A DNA stretch of 64,000 nt, taken from NCBI GenBank assembly GCA_021654635.1, contig AP025179.1, forward strand, positions 5,146,001 to 5,210,000, written 5' to 3'. Shown here one piece after another: positions 18,653 to 27,391 of this stretch (position 1 is its first letter; every line of letters begins with the position of its first letter). The notes beneath the pieces were generated by a model that saw only the letters and a program-made list of their open reading frames with translations, was not told where the DNA came from and made no database searches. The translations under genes and the position numbers were made by a program. The stretch is from Mycobacterium kiyosense (GTDB taxonomy: Bacteria; Actinomycetota; Actinomycetes; Mycobacteriales; Mycobacteriaceae).

Positions 18653-19720
18653 CTATCCTTCTTTTCGCGAAAGTTGCGGCGCCGCACGGCCGGTGATCAG
18701 CGGCAGGTCGAAGAAGCTCTGGATGCCGGCCGGGGCCGCGCACGTCGCGGGTACGGCGTTGACGCAGTGCGCCGCGGTCGCGACGATGCCGGGATTGCTG
18801 ATCAGTCCGGCTGCCACGCTTTCCGGCTGCCAGCCCTTGACGGTGACGAAGGTGTCCGGGTTGCCCCGCACCTCGATCTCGTAGCGTTCCCCGGCCGGCC
18901 CGAAAGACCAAGGCGGATCCAGGTTTTCCTCGCCCATCAGCCAGTTCACCGTGATCTGGACGACGGGCGTGTCACCGACCAGGGCCTCCCAGTGGAATCG
19001 GCGGCCGGCGACCTGGCCGGGCTCGATCACCCCGATCGGGGAATCGATCGGGGCGCTGGCCACGGCCACTTCCTGGGAAGGGCGGATCTCGGGTTCGGCG
19101 GCGAAGCCGAGTTTGTCGACGATCAGCCGAACCGATTGGAAGAAGCCGCCGTTGAGCAGCTTCTGCATGGGGCCGGTCAGCGCACTGTCCGGGGTGCCGC
19201 CGAAACCCATCACGTAGCGCAGCACGTCCGGCGCCCCGTAGGTGCGCAGGTCGGAGAACTCTTCGGCGCGAACGAATGTCACGCCCGTCGACATCACCGA
19301 CAGCAGCAGCGGGAACAGCTCGGTGGCCGCGCCGGGGCCGATGCCGGCGCCGTGCAGCGTGGCGTTGCCGGCCTGCGCGGCGACTTCGAGTGGGGCGGCC
19401 TCTTTTTCGGTCGGGTAGTACCAGCCGAGCGGGGTGATCACGTTCTTGCCGGAGCGCAGCAGCGCGGCGACCTCGTCGACGCTGGGCAGCAGCGGCGCGT
19501 AGATCACCGCGTCGGCGTCGAGCGTGAGGATGTCGTCGATGTTGTTGGTGGCGGTCACGCCCAGCGGTGCGGTGCAGATGATGTCGCCGACGTCCTTGCC
19601 GCTCTTGGCTTCCGAATGTACCCAGCACCCGGCGAGTTCAAGTTCGGGGTGTTCGAGCACCCCCTTGATGGCGGCTACGCCGACCCCTCCGGTGGCCCAC
19701 TGCACGACCTTGAGGCTCAT
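18653..19720 (-). CDS. DapB-like NAD(P)-dependent oxidoreductase (Rv1059-like)
   Basis: 355 residues with an N-terminal Rossmann motif WATGGVGVAAI and a dihydrodipicolinate-reductase-like NAD(P) domain. The C-terminal domain carries HGAGIGPGAATELFP. It belongs to the mycobacterial group related to 2,4-diaminopentanoate dehydrogenase and is unlikely to be the lysine-pathway DapB. Substrate unknown; the operon with fadD14 and an SRPBCC carrier suggests small hydrophobic acids. Confidence 0.85.
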   Translation of the reverse strand: MSLKVVQWATGGVGVAAIKGVLEHPELELAGCWVHSEAKSGKDVGDIICTAPLGVTATNNIDDILTLDADAVIYAPLLPSVDEVAALLRSGKNVITPLGWYYPTEKEAAPLEVAAQAGNATLHGAGIGPGAATELFPLLLSVMSTGVTFVRAEEFSDLRTYGAPDVLRYVMGFGGTPDSALTGPMQKLLNGGFFQSVRLIVDKLGFAAEPEIRPSQEVAVASAPIDSPIGVIEPGQVAGRRFHWEALVGDTPVVQITVNWLMGEENLDPPWSFGPAGERYEIEVRGNPDTFVTVKGWQPESVAAGLISNPGIVATAAHCVNAVPATCAAPAGIQSFFDLPLITGRAAPQLSRKEG

Positions 19721-19741
19721 GGTTACCTTTCTACCGCGAGC

Positions 19742-21373
19742 CTAGTCGTGCGCTTCGGCGACGTCGTATTCACCGTCGGCGTACCGCGCCCGGATCGTCT
19801 TCTTGTCGTATTTGCCGACGCTGGTGCGCGGGATCTCGTCGACGAACGCCCACCGTTCCGGCAGCCACCATCGAACGACCTTGTCGGCCAGAAACTTTCG
19901 CAGGCCATGCGCGTCGACCTCGGTCCCTTCGCGGGCGACGACGACGGCCAACGGCCGTTCTTGCCAGCGCTCGTCGGGAACCGCGACCACGGCGGCCTCC
20001 TTGACGTCGGGGTGCGCGATCAGGCAGTTCTCCAGCTCGACGGAGGAGATCCATTCGCCGCCGGATTTGATCACGTCCTTGGCGCGGTCGGTCAGGGTGA
20101 TGAAGCCCCGCTCGTCGATGCGACCGACGTCGCCGGTGCGTAGCCACCCGGAGTCGAACTTGGACTCGTCCTGCCCCAGGTAGTACGAGCCGGTGATCCA
20201 CGGCCCGCGGACCTCCAATTCACCAACTGCCACACCGTCTTTGGGCAGTACCGCGCCGTCGTCGTCGACGATGCGGGCTTCCACCCCGAACACCGGCTGG
20301 CCCTGCGTGACCCGGTAAGCCCAGTGCTGGTCGTCCGGGCTTCCCGGCGGCGGCCACGCCATGGACGCCAGCGGCGACGTCTCGGTCATGCCCCACAACT
20401 GCCGGATCTGGACGTTGTGCTTGTCCTCGAAGGTGCGCATCAACGACTCCGGAACCGCCGAACCACCGCAGGCGACCATGCGCAGCGAGGACATGTCGTG
20501 GCCGGGGTCTTTCTCGAGGTGGTGCATGACGTCGTTCCAGATGGTCGGTACCGCGCCGGCCAGGGTGGGTCGCAGCTTCTCCACCATGTCGATCAGCGAG
20601 GGCGCGTCGAGGTGGCGGTCGGGCAGCACCAGGTCGGCGCCGGCGGCCAGCGCGGCGTACGGCAGCCCCCACGCGTTGGCGTGGAACATCGGGACGATCG
20701 GCAGCACGCGGTCGCTGGACCCGACGCCGATGCCGTTGGTGCTGCACGCCGCCATGGTGTGCAGGAAGCTCGAACGGTGGCTGTAGACAACGCCTTTGGG
20801 GTGGCCGGTGGTGCCGCTGGTGTAGCACATGGCGGCAGCGGATTTCTCGTCGATGTCCGGCCACTCGAATTCGGTCGACTCGCCGTCGAGCACGTCGGCG
20901 TAGCGGACCACCGTCTTGCCGGATTCCGCCAATGCCGCGGTGTCGCCGTCACCGACCGCGATGACGGTGTGCACGGTGTCGAATTCGCCGAGTACCGGCG
21001 CCAGCAGCCGGGCCAGCGACAGGTCGACCAGCACCACCTGATCTTCGGCCTCGTTGGCCACGTAGACGAGTTGTTCGGCGAACAGCCGGATGTTCAGCGT
21101 GTGCAGCACCGCGCCCATCGAGGGCACCGCGAGGTAGGTGGTGAGGTGTTCGGTGTTGTTCCACATGAACGTGGCGACCCGCTGGTCGCCGGTGATGCCG
21201 AGGCGGCGCAACGCGTTGGCCAGCCGCGCGGCCTGTTGGCCCACTTCGCGATACGTGGTGCTGCGGTAGCCGTCCTCGGTTGCGGTGACGACCTCCCGCA
21301 GGCCGTGTACGCCGCAGCCGTGCCGCATGATCGCGGTGATGGTCAGCGGGAAGTCCTGCATTGTGCTGTACAT
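19742..21373 (-). CDS. fadD14: Medium/long-chain fatty acyl-CoA (or AMP) ligase FadD14
   Basis: ANL-superfamily adenylating enzyme, 543 residues. P-loop-like motif YTSGTTGHPKG (A3), WGMTETSP (A5), TGDVGRID (A7 Asp) and the C-terminal catalytic Lys in PRTSVGKYDKK (A10) are all present. ATG at 21373 (MYSTMQDFPL) was preferred over upstream codons because it gives the length of the M. tuberculosis orthologue. It activates fatty acids with ATP and CoA. The downstream dehydrogenase gene begins 21 bases after its stop. Confidence 0.93.
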   Translation of the reverse strand: MYSTMQDFPLTITAIMRHGCGVHGLREVVTATEDGYRSTTYREVGQQAARLANALRRLGITGDQRVATFMWNNTEHLTTYLAVPSMGAVLHTLNIRLFAEQLVYVANEAEDQVVLVDLSLARLLAPVLGEFDTVHTVIAVGDGDTAALAESGKTVVRYADVLDGESTEFEWPDIDEKSAAAMCYTSGTTGHPKGVVYSHRSSFLHTMAACSTNGIGVGSSDRVLPIVPMFHANAWGLPYAALAAGADLVLPDRHLDAPSLIDMVEKLRPTLAGAVPTIWNDVMHHLEKDPGHDMSSLRMVACGGSAVPESLMRTFEDKHNVQIRQLWGMTETSPLASMAWPPPGSPDDQHWAYRVTQGQPVFGVEARIVDDDGAVLPKDGVAVGELEVRGPWITGSYYLGQDESKFDSGWLRTGDVGRIDERGFITLTDRAKDVIKSGGEWISSVELENCLIAHPDVKEAAVVAVPDERWQERPLAVVVAREGTEVDAHGLRKFLADKVVRWWLPERWAFVDEIPRTSVGKYDKKTIRARYADGEYDVAEAHD

Positions 21374-21454
21374 CGACGTACCGCCTCCCGCGTCTCGGCG
21401 CACCCTACGTGGGCGAATGCTATCGCCGCACCACGAGCGGGGATACGCCGGGCG

Positions 21455-22603
21455 TCAGACGAGCGCGGCGTCGTATCGCAGCAAGTCGGGCACGAACAGA
21501 TCCGCCGACCGGTTGGCTTCCAGCGCCGCCTGTTCGATCCCGGCCGCGCCCGCGCCGACCGGGACCACGGTGATCACGCCCGAATAGTCGGCGATGTACA
21601 GGTTGGTGCCGTCGCGGCTCTCGACCACGCAGGACGGCTGGGTGCCGACGTTGATGGAGTCGACGACGTCCTGGGTGAGCGTGCACAGCACGGTCACGCT
21701 GTCGTCGCTGACCAGATACGCGCGGTCGCCGTCGGCGCTGAGCGTGAGCCGGGTGAGCAGGCCGGTGAGCTCGGGGATCTTGCGGGTGGCGGTGACCTTG
21801 TTGGCGCTGGTGTCGACGACGTCGATCGCCACGAAGTCCGGTCCGCTGCTGGCGACGTAGACCAGCGCGCCGTTGGGGCTGACGGCGACGTCGCGAACGG
21901 GCAGCCCGATGTCGATTGTGCCGATCACCGCGGGTCCGTTGACCCGCACCTTGGGCCGCGGCTTGGTGTTGGTGCGGCGCCACCGTGTACGGCCGCCGGT
22001 TTCCTCGGTGGCCAGCCCGGTGTCGACGACGACGACCTGGCCACCGGACGGGCCGTTGACGCCGACGTAGGCGCGGTCGCCGTCGGGGCTGACGCGGACA
22101 CACTCGGTGACGGTGCCGGCGGTGGTGGCGACGTCGACCACCCGCAGCTGCCCGGATTCGGTGTCCAGGACGGCGAGGTCGGCGTTGCGGGCACCGTTGC
22201 GGGCGATGTAGACGTGCTTCCCGTCGGCGCTGACCGCCAGGTCGCTGACGCTGAGCGCGACCGGATGGGTCGCGACGACGACTCCGGCCACGCAGTCGAC
22301 GACCTGGATCGCGTCGTAGGCGGGCGACACGCTGCTCACATACGCGCGGTCGGCGGCGGCCAGGGCGATCGCGAAAGGCTCGTCGACGCCGGGGATGGTT
22401 TCGGCGACCCGGCAGGCACGGGTGTCGACGATGGAGACGCTGTCGCCGCCGTGGTTGGTCACCACCAGGCGCCGCCCGTCGGGGCTGATGGCGATGCCGC
22501 TGATGGCGCCGTTGTGCACGGGAATCTGAACGGCCACCGGGCCGCCGTCGAGGACCTCGACATCCCGGCTTACCCGGCTGTTGTGGTTGTTCCCGAGGCT
22601 CAT
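21455..22603 (-). CDS. YVTN-type beta-propeller protein (Rv1057-like)
   Basis: 382 residues of repeated four-stranded blades with the pattern 'SPDGxxxYVxxxGxxxVxVVDT'. Six to seven blades can be counted, consistent with the seven-bladed propeller described for Rv1057. The ATG at 22603 has an AGTGAAGGCGG ribosome site; upstream in-frame codons run through the promoter region and are rejected. No signal peptide is seen. In M. tuberculosis Rv1057 is repressed by the TrcR response regulator; a trcRS pair is present in this window at 46.8-49.1 kb. Function is unknown. Confidence 0.87.
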   Translation of the reverse strand: MSLGNNHNSRVSRDVEVLDGGPVAVQIPVHNGAISGIAISPDGRRLVVTNHGGDSVSIVDTRACRVAETIPGVDEPFAIALAAADRAYVSSVSPAYDAIQVVDCVAGVVVATHPVALSVSDLAVSADGKHVYIARNGARNADLAVLDTESGQLRVVDVATTAGTVTECVRVSPDGDRAYVGVNGPSGGQVVVVDTGLATEETGGRTRWRRTNTKPRPKVRVNGPAVIGTIDIGLPVRDVAVSPNGALVYVASSGPDFVAIDVVDTSANKVTATRKIPELTGLLTRLTLSADGDRAYLVSDDSVTVLCTLTQDVVDSINVGTQPSCVVESRDGTNLYIADYSGVITVVPVGAGAAGIEQAALEANRSADLFVPDLLRYDAALV

Positions 22604-22938
22604 GCTGGCACCGCCTTCACTCTTGTCGGTCCCCGGGAATTGGGTGGGTGTGCGTGGCGCGGAGCTGTGCGACGCCCGGTTCCCGGGGCGGGCACGAAAC
22701 AGCACGAAAATAACCGTTTCGATGCGTATGACTCGATATTCTAGTCGCATAATTGCCGGTAATTGATTGCCGAATCTGCGCTGTTATGCAGATCACGACC
22801 GGGGTTCGGGTCAAAATCAGGCGGGGAAAACCATCGGCCTCATCTGCCCCAACGCAGCGAATGCCATCAAGGTTGTTGAAATGCCCATAGCGCAATCGTG
22901 GCTAATTTACGCCCCGTTAAGCCGCCCACGGCATCAAT

Positions 22939-22953
22939 TTAAGAAAATCTTAA
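22939..22953. promoter_or_regulatory. AT-rich palindrome upstream of the beta-propeller gene
   Basis: TTAAGA-AAA-TCTTAA, a perfect 6+6 inverted repeat in an unusually A/T-rich stretch of the 425-bp gap (22604-23028) between the DUF427 and propeller genes. The literature describes TrcR binding to AT-rich sequence at Rv1057, so this is a candidate operator. That link is inference. The gap contains no convincing gene. Confidence 0.4.
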
Positions 22954-23028
22954 TTTCATGCGTGAAAACGAGGCGCACATCACAGTCCCCAATAGGCGAG
23001 TCGAGTCGATTATTCCCGAATCGCCTGC

Positions 23029-23790
23029 TCAGCTGAACTGCGTACGTGGCCGCGGCAACCGCACGCCGTCGACGGTCAGGTCCAGTTTCTCGTTGTAGAA
23101 GGCCACCAATCCCGCGATCGGGGCCACTGCGGGCAGCGGATAGTGGTAGGTCCAGGCCAGATCGGGTTGCACCGCCCGGCCCGTTCGCACCGACCAGTAG
23201 CCCGACGTCACCCCCTTGTAGGGACACAGCGTCTGACTGGACGACGGTTCCAGGTGCTCGAAGAAGACATCCGCCGGATCGAGGTAATACCTGGTGGGCA
23301 GTCCGGTCTCGAACAGCAGCACCGGGCAGCGGGTGTCGGCGAGCAGGATGCCGTCCAACTCGACCCGGACGTGACGGTGCGAGCGCAGCGCGTCGACCCG
23401 TGCGTACGGGTTGCGGGGGTGCCCGTAGATCTGCTCGTCCTCCTCCAACCAGCGCAGCGGAGCCCAGTCGAATCGCACCAGGCCCGCGACCGGGCTGTCG
23501 CTGCCCTCGTCGAACACCCGCGCCGCCGACGGGTGGCTCTGGCCGCCGCCGGTCAGGGTGTGCAGCCGCGAAGGGCCCAATTGCACGCGCTGCGGATGGT
23601 TCTCGTCGTGCAGGAATTCGGTATGCACGTCGGCCAGCGGGATGTAGTACTGCGGGTAGTACGGCAGCTCCCACACGTAGCGCGCCGCGGTGGTGTCGAA
23701 CACCAAATCATGGCCGAGAAAGCCGCGCACCCGGCGCGGTGCCGACTCGATTCGCCCACGCGCAGCGGCACTTTCGGGGTAGTCACGCAT
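23029..23790 (-). CDS. DUF427 domain protein (Rv1056-like)
   Basis: 253 residues containing two related DUF427 units. The hallmark is a strand pattern with DTTAARYVWE..YYPQYYIP in the N-terminal unit and CPYKGVTSGYWSVRTG in the C-terminal unit. The fold is a small beta barrel of unknown biochemical role. ATG at 23790 chosen by family length; an apparent longer frame reaching 24048 is the antisense/other-frame shadow of the next gene. It is followed 7 bases away by the DUF6295 gene on the same strand. Confidence 0.85.
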   Translation of the reverse strand: MRDYPESAAARGRIESAPRRVRGFLGHDLVFDTTAARYVWELPYYPQYYIPLADVHTEFLHDENHPQRVQLGPSRLHTLTGGGQSHPSAARVFDEGSDSPVAGLVRFDWAPLRWLEEDEQIYGHPRNPYARVDALRSHRHVRVELDGILLADTRCPVLLFETGLPTRYYLDPADVFFEHLEPSSSQTLCPYKGVTSGYWSVRTGRAVQPDLAWTYHYPLPAVAPIAGLVAFYNEKLDLTVDGVRLPRPRTQFS

Positions 23791-23797
23791 CTGGTGG

Positions 23798-24070
23798 CTA
23801 CTGATCCCGGGAGGCCAGCCCGACGGGCGCATGACCGATCGCCTTGTGGATCGCCTCGGCCAGGGCCAGCGCGCTTTCCTCGGTGAGTTCCAGGGCGACC
23901 CGGGCCGACGGGCCCAGGTCCGGGTTGAGCACGTCGATGTTGACGGTGTGGCCGTAGGGCGCGTGTACGGGATGGTCGACGTACACCGTGGCCCGGCTGG
24001 CGCCGAACCATCCAGTGGCGCCTTTGCCGCTGCCGTCGATCTGGACATGTTCGGTGAGATAAGTGCACAT
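23798..24070 (-). CDS. Small conserved protein (DUF6295-like)
   Basis: 90 residues beginning MCTYLTEHVQIDGSGKGATGW. The pattern and length fit the small actinobacterial DUF6295 family, whose function is unknown. No signal peptide or membrane segment is present. It sits between the dienelactone hydrolase gene (12 bases) and DUF427 (7 bases), all in one operon. Confidence 0.75.
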   Translation of the reverse strand: MCTYLTEHVQIDGSGKGATGWFGASRATVYVDHPVHAPYGHTVNIDVLNPDLGPSARVALELTEESALALAEAIHKAIGHAPVGLASRDQ

Positions 24071-24082
24071 TGCCTGGCAGAC

Positions 24083-24838
24083 CTAGCCTTTCAGGTGGGT
24101 GGCGAAGAATTCGTCGATGCGGCGCCAACCGTCGACCGCGGCCTCCGGGCGGTAGGCCGGACGGTCGACGGAGAAGAAACTGTGGCCGGCCCCCTCATAG
24201 GTGTGGAATTCGTGCGGCTTGCCCAGCCGCGTCAGCTCGGCGTCCAGCGCGGCCACCCCGTCGGGCGCCGGGAAACGGTCCTGCGCGCCGAACAGGCCGA
24301 GCAGCGGGGCACTCAGGTTGGCGGCCAGCCCGAGAATGGGTTTCATCGTCTTGGGCATGCCCTCCGGTGCGTCCTCCACGATGAAGGCGCCGTAACAGTC
24401 CACCGCGGCGTGCAGCGGCAGCGAACAGGCCGCGAGAAAGGCGTGCCGGCCACCCGAGCAGTGCCCGATGACACCGAATTTGCCGTTGGCGCCCGGCAAT
24501 TCACGCAGATGTTCGACGGCGCCGGCAACGTCGCCGACCAACCGGTCGTCGGGCACGCCGCCGGCCGCTCGGGCGGCCGCGGCCGCGTCGTCGGGCGCGG
24601 CACCGGGAGCTTCGCGCGAATACAGGTTCGGCGCTATGGTGTGGAACCCGCTGACCGCCAGCCTGCGAACGAATTCTTTTGTCTCCCGGTCATATCCGGG
24701 CATGTGGTGGATCCAGACGATGCCGCCGCGTGGTCCGCCGGCCAGCGGCATGGCGCGGTAGGCTTCGATCTCGTCGCCGCCGTGCCCGGTGATGGTGACG
24801 GTTTCGGCGCGGATGGCGTCGGGGCTGATGTCGCTCAC
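24083..24838 (-). CDS. Dienelactone hydrolase family protein
   Basis: 251-residue alpha/beta hydrolase. The nucleophile elbow is GHCSGG with Cys as nucleophile, the acid is Asp in LFGAQDRFP and the His is in GAGHSFF; the conserved WIHHMPGYDRE segment precedes. These are the DLH marks. It hydrolyses a lactone or ester; the natural substrate is unknown. First gene of the DLH-DUF6295-DUF427 operon. Confidence 0.9.
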   Translation of the reverse strand: MSDISPDAIRAETVTITGHGGDEIEAYRAMPLAGGPRGGIVWIHHMPGYDRETKEFVRRLAVSGFHTIAPNLYSREAPGAAPDDAAAAARAAGGVPDDRLVGDVAGAVEHLRELPGANGKFGVIGHCSGGRHAFLAACSLPLHAAVDCYGAFIVEDAPEGMPKTMKPILGLAANLSAPLLGLFGAQDRFPAPDGVAALDAELTRLGKPHEFHTYEGAGHSFFSVDRPAYRPEAAVDGWRRIDEFFATHLKG

Positions 24839-24883
24839 CGGTCCAGCTTGCCACTCGCGCGGGGTCCGCGGTCGCGCGCCGGG

Positions 24884-26473
24884 TCAGCCGACCCTGACCG
24901 AGATCTTGACCTGTTCGGTCGTGGCGGGCAGCTTGGTGGTGTCCACGACCAGGAACTCCCCGCTGTCCTGGGCGCCGTTGGGCAGCGTCTTGGGTTTGAG
25001 CCGAAACGGCGGGGTGTCCGACGCCAGGCCGGCCAGCCCGAAGTCGCTGTCGTTGGCGATGATCAGCGTGTTCCCGCCGTCGGGGGTGATCAGGCCTTCG
25101 ACCTTGTTGTGACCGAAGAAGTCCCCGGCGGGCGACAGCGAGCGCACCAAGCCGCCCAGGTCGAGCTTGAGTTGCTTTGTGACGACCGAGATTCCGGCCG
25201 CCTTGAGTTTGCCGACGGCGTCGCTGTCGGTGCTGACGCCGACCATCGTCTCGATCGGCGCCCGGTTGATCAGTAGCCCGCCGGCGTCGGCCTGATACAC
25301 GGCGCCGGGCAGTGTCGACAGCGGGCCGACGTCGGTGGCCCCGGCGATGTCGATCTGGTAGATCTTCTTGTCGGCGTTCGGCGCGAACTTGGTGTCGCTC
25401 TCGTCGACCAGGAACTGGGTGGCGCTCAGGGCGGTGATCTCCGAGACCCCGACGCGCGTCTGCTGCGGGTTGGCCAGCGGGTAGAGGTATTCGTGCACGA
25501 TACTGCGGTCGGTCAGGTTGACGGTCACGATGCGGGTCACCGGGACCGATTTGGCCGGGCCCTGCAGTCCGGGCGTCTGCAGGGCCGACTGCATGATCGC
25601 CACCAGTGTGTTGCCGTCCGGGGTCATGGTCAGGCCTTCCAGGCCCTGGTTGGGCGTACGCAGCGAAAGTTCCCGGGGCAGCGTTGCGTCGAATGGCGAA
25701 AGCCGTTCCAGCTCTTTGCCGTTGGCGTCGAAATGGATGATGTAGGGGCCGTATTCGTCGGACACCCAGAAGGTGCCGTCGCGGGTGGCCACCAGGCCCT
25801 CGGGGTCCACGCCGTACTCCGACGGCGGCAGCGGCGTGCCGTCGAGGTCGACCAGCGACTCCCCGGTGGTGGCGTGCGGGTCCACCAGCCCCACCATCGG
25901 GACGCCGTCGGTGGCGTAGAGCAGGACGGTCTGCTGCACGGTCGCGACGCCGTCGGCGAGCTTGAATTTGGCGATCTGCGGATGGAAGTCGGGCAGTGGC
26001 AGCACTTTCTCGCCGGGGCTGCGGCCGTCGACGTTGGGTCCGCGGTCGGTGAGGCCGTAGATCTCGTCGGCGCTGCCCGGTACGGCGGCGATGGCCGAGC
26101 CGTGGGCGGCGGCTTTGATCGTCACCCCGGCCATGGTGGCCAGCGGCAACTGGTCCTCGGCGTAGACCTTGACCGCGCGACTGGTGGTGACGCTGAAGTC
26201 GTCGTTACCGGAGAACCCGGAATCGGGGGTGTAGATGATGGCCCCGTTGTCGCCGTAGCTGATCTTGCCGTGCTGGGGCTTGCCGAACGCCACCGGTGTG
26301 ACGCCCCCGGTGGCCGCCAGCAGCTGGCGTGGCGAGATGCTCAGCGGGCCGGCGGCATGGAACTGTGCGTTGCCGGCGGGCGCCGAAGGCGACGGCGCCG
26401 CGCTGGACGCGCAGGCCGACACCGTGACGAGCACGGTGGCCAGGACCGTCAGAGTTCGCGCAGTATGTGCCAT
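24884..26473 (-). CDS. Lipoprotein with esterase-like/phytase-like beta-propeller domain
   Basis: 529 residues. N-terminal signal peptide ends in lipobox VSAC at about residues 19-22. A region with a cadherin/Ig-like segment (about 40-100, 'YTPDSGFSGNDDFSV') is followed by a phytase-like domain (Pfam 'Phytase-like') containing DPEGLVATRDG, DEYGPYIIHFD and GLEGLTMTPDG, repeated acidic loops that bind Ca2+ in related proteins. It should be displayed on the outer face of the inner membrane. Phytase activity is not established for this group. Confidence 0.85.
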   Translation of the reverse strand: MAHTARTLTVLATVLVTVSACASSAAPSPSAPAGNAQFHAAGPLSISPRQLLAATGGVTPVAFGKPQHGKISYGDNGAIIYTPDSGFSGNDDFSVTTSRAVKVYAEDQLPLATMAGVTIKAAAHGSAIAAVPGSADEIYGLTDRGPNVDGRSPGEKVLPLPDFHPQIAKFKLADGVATVQQTVLLYATDGVPMVGLVDPHATTGESLVDLDGTPLPPSEYGVDPEGLVATRDGTFWVSDEYGPYIIHFDANGKELERLSPFDATLPRELSLRTPNQGLEGLTMTPDGNTLVAIMQSALQTPGLQGPAKSVPVTRIVTVNLTDRSIVHEYLYPLANPQQTRVGVSEITALSATQFLVDESDTKFAPNADKKIYQIDIAGATDVGPLSTLPGAVYQADAGGLLINRAPIETMVGVSTDSDAVGKLKAAGISVVTKQLKLDLGGLVRSLSPAGDFFGHNKVEGLITPDGGNTLIIANDSDFGLAGLASDTPPFRLKPKTLPNGAQDSGEFLVVDTTKLPATTEQVKISVRVG

Positions 26474-26517
26474 TTGCCTTGCTTAGCAATCGAAGTTGAC
26501 GCCTCGGTGTACTGCGG

Positions 26518-27294
26518 CTACCGCTTCTTGTCCCGCACCTTGTAGGTCGACGGCCACGACTTGCGGGACTCGTCGCCGGTCAGCGGGGTGCCCATGCCGC
26601 CGACCTTGACGTTGTAGGCCTCTTTGCCCGGGCCGACCTCCCGGTTGGCGTGTTCCTGGGCCAGGTAGTAGAGCTCGTCGATGGTGGCCTCGTCGTAGGC
26701 CACGAAGGACGTTTCCCGGGCCACGTCGTCGATGCCGGCCAGCATCCGCTCCGGCAGGTAGCGCGACATCAGCGCGGCCACGCCCAGCAGGGCGAACGGG
26801 ATCACCCAGTAGAAGACGAACGAGGTCGGGGTCTTGGTGTCCAACAGCGTCGCGTTGCCCTGCAGAATCGGCGGAATCGCCGACGCGACCGTCATACCGC
26901 CGAATGCGGCCACCCACACCCAGGTCAGGATGCTGGTGGTACGGCGGAAGAGTTCGGTGCTGACCACGTCGGCGGGCTGCTCGGCGGCGGCGTACTCACG
27001 CACGAACGGTTTACCGATCAGCACACCGACCAGCGTGACCAGGAAAATCCCGGCGTTACTCAGCGGTTCGATCCAGCGGGCCAGGAAGGCGTCGCTGGCC
27101 GAGAACGCCAGCACCGCCAGCACCGCAAACGTTGCGACACCACCGATTTCGAGCGATTGCGCGGGCTTGCCGCCGGCCCGTCCCACCGCGAACACGCAGA
27201 CGGCCATCAGCAGCGCGATCGACACCGCCGTGGCGAACGGGACGTTACCGACCAGAACCCAATAGACGATCCACGGCGCAAAGCCAAAGAGCAT
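26518..27294 (-). CDS. Multi-pass membrane protein of unknown function
   Basis: 258 residues with about five to six hydrophobic segments in the first 190 residues and a soluble, charged tail of about 70 residues (LPERMLAGIDDVARETSFVAYDEAT...). No transporter or enzyme signature could be recognised. ATG at 27294 is used; GTG at 27300 is an alternative. Stands 44 bases downstream of nothing on its strand and divergent from the acyl-CoA synthetase at 27392. Confidence 0.7.
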   Translation of the reverse strand: MLFGFAPWIVYWVLVGNVPFATAVSIALLMAVCVFAVGRAGGKPAQSLEIGGVATFAVLAVLAFSASDAFLARWIEPLSNAGIFLVTLVGVLIGKPFVREYAAAEQPADVVSTELFRRTTSILTWVWVAAFGGMTVASAIPPILQGNATLLDTKTPTSFVFYWVIPFALLGVAALMSRYLPERMLAGIDDVARETSFVAYDEATIDELYYLAQEHANREVGPGKEAYNVKVGGMGTPLTGDESRKSWPSTYKVRDKKR

Positions 27295-27391
27295 GCCCAC
27301 GAAGGGTCAGTGTATTGGCGGGCCAGATGTCGTAGCGGCGCGGGCGGCACTGCTAGCGTTCACACCGCAAACATGTCGCCGAGGAGTGTCC

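Noticed and set aside
22656..22684. SigE-type promoter (GGGAAC, minus strand 22684-22679) for the beta-propeller gene
   Set aside because: The -35-like GGGAAC is present, but no GTT-type -10 element stands at 16-18 bases; not strong enough to annotate.
20324..22744. 806-codon open frame on the plus strand opposite fadD14 and the beta-propeller gene
   Set aside because: It is the antisense shadow of two well-supported genes; high G+C in codon position 3 keeps the opposite frame open. No recognisable domain.
23790..24048. N-terminal extension of the DUF427 protein
   Set aside because: The region codes for the DUF6295-like protein in another frame; the extension has no family resemblance.
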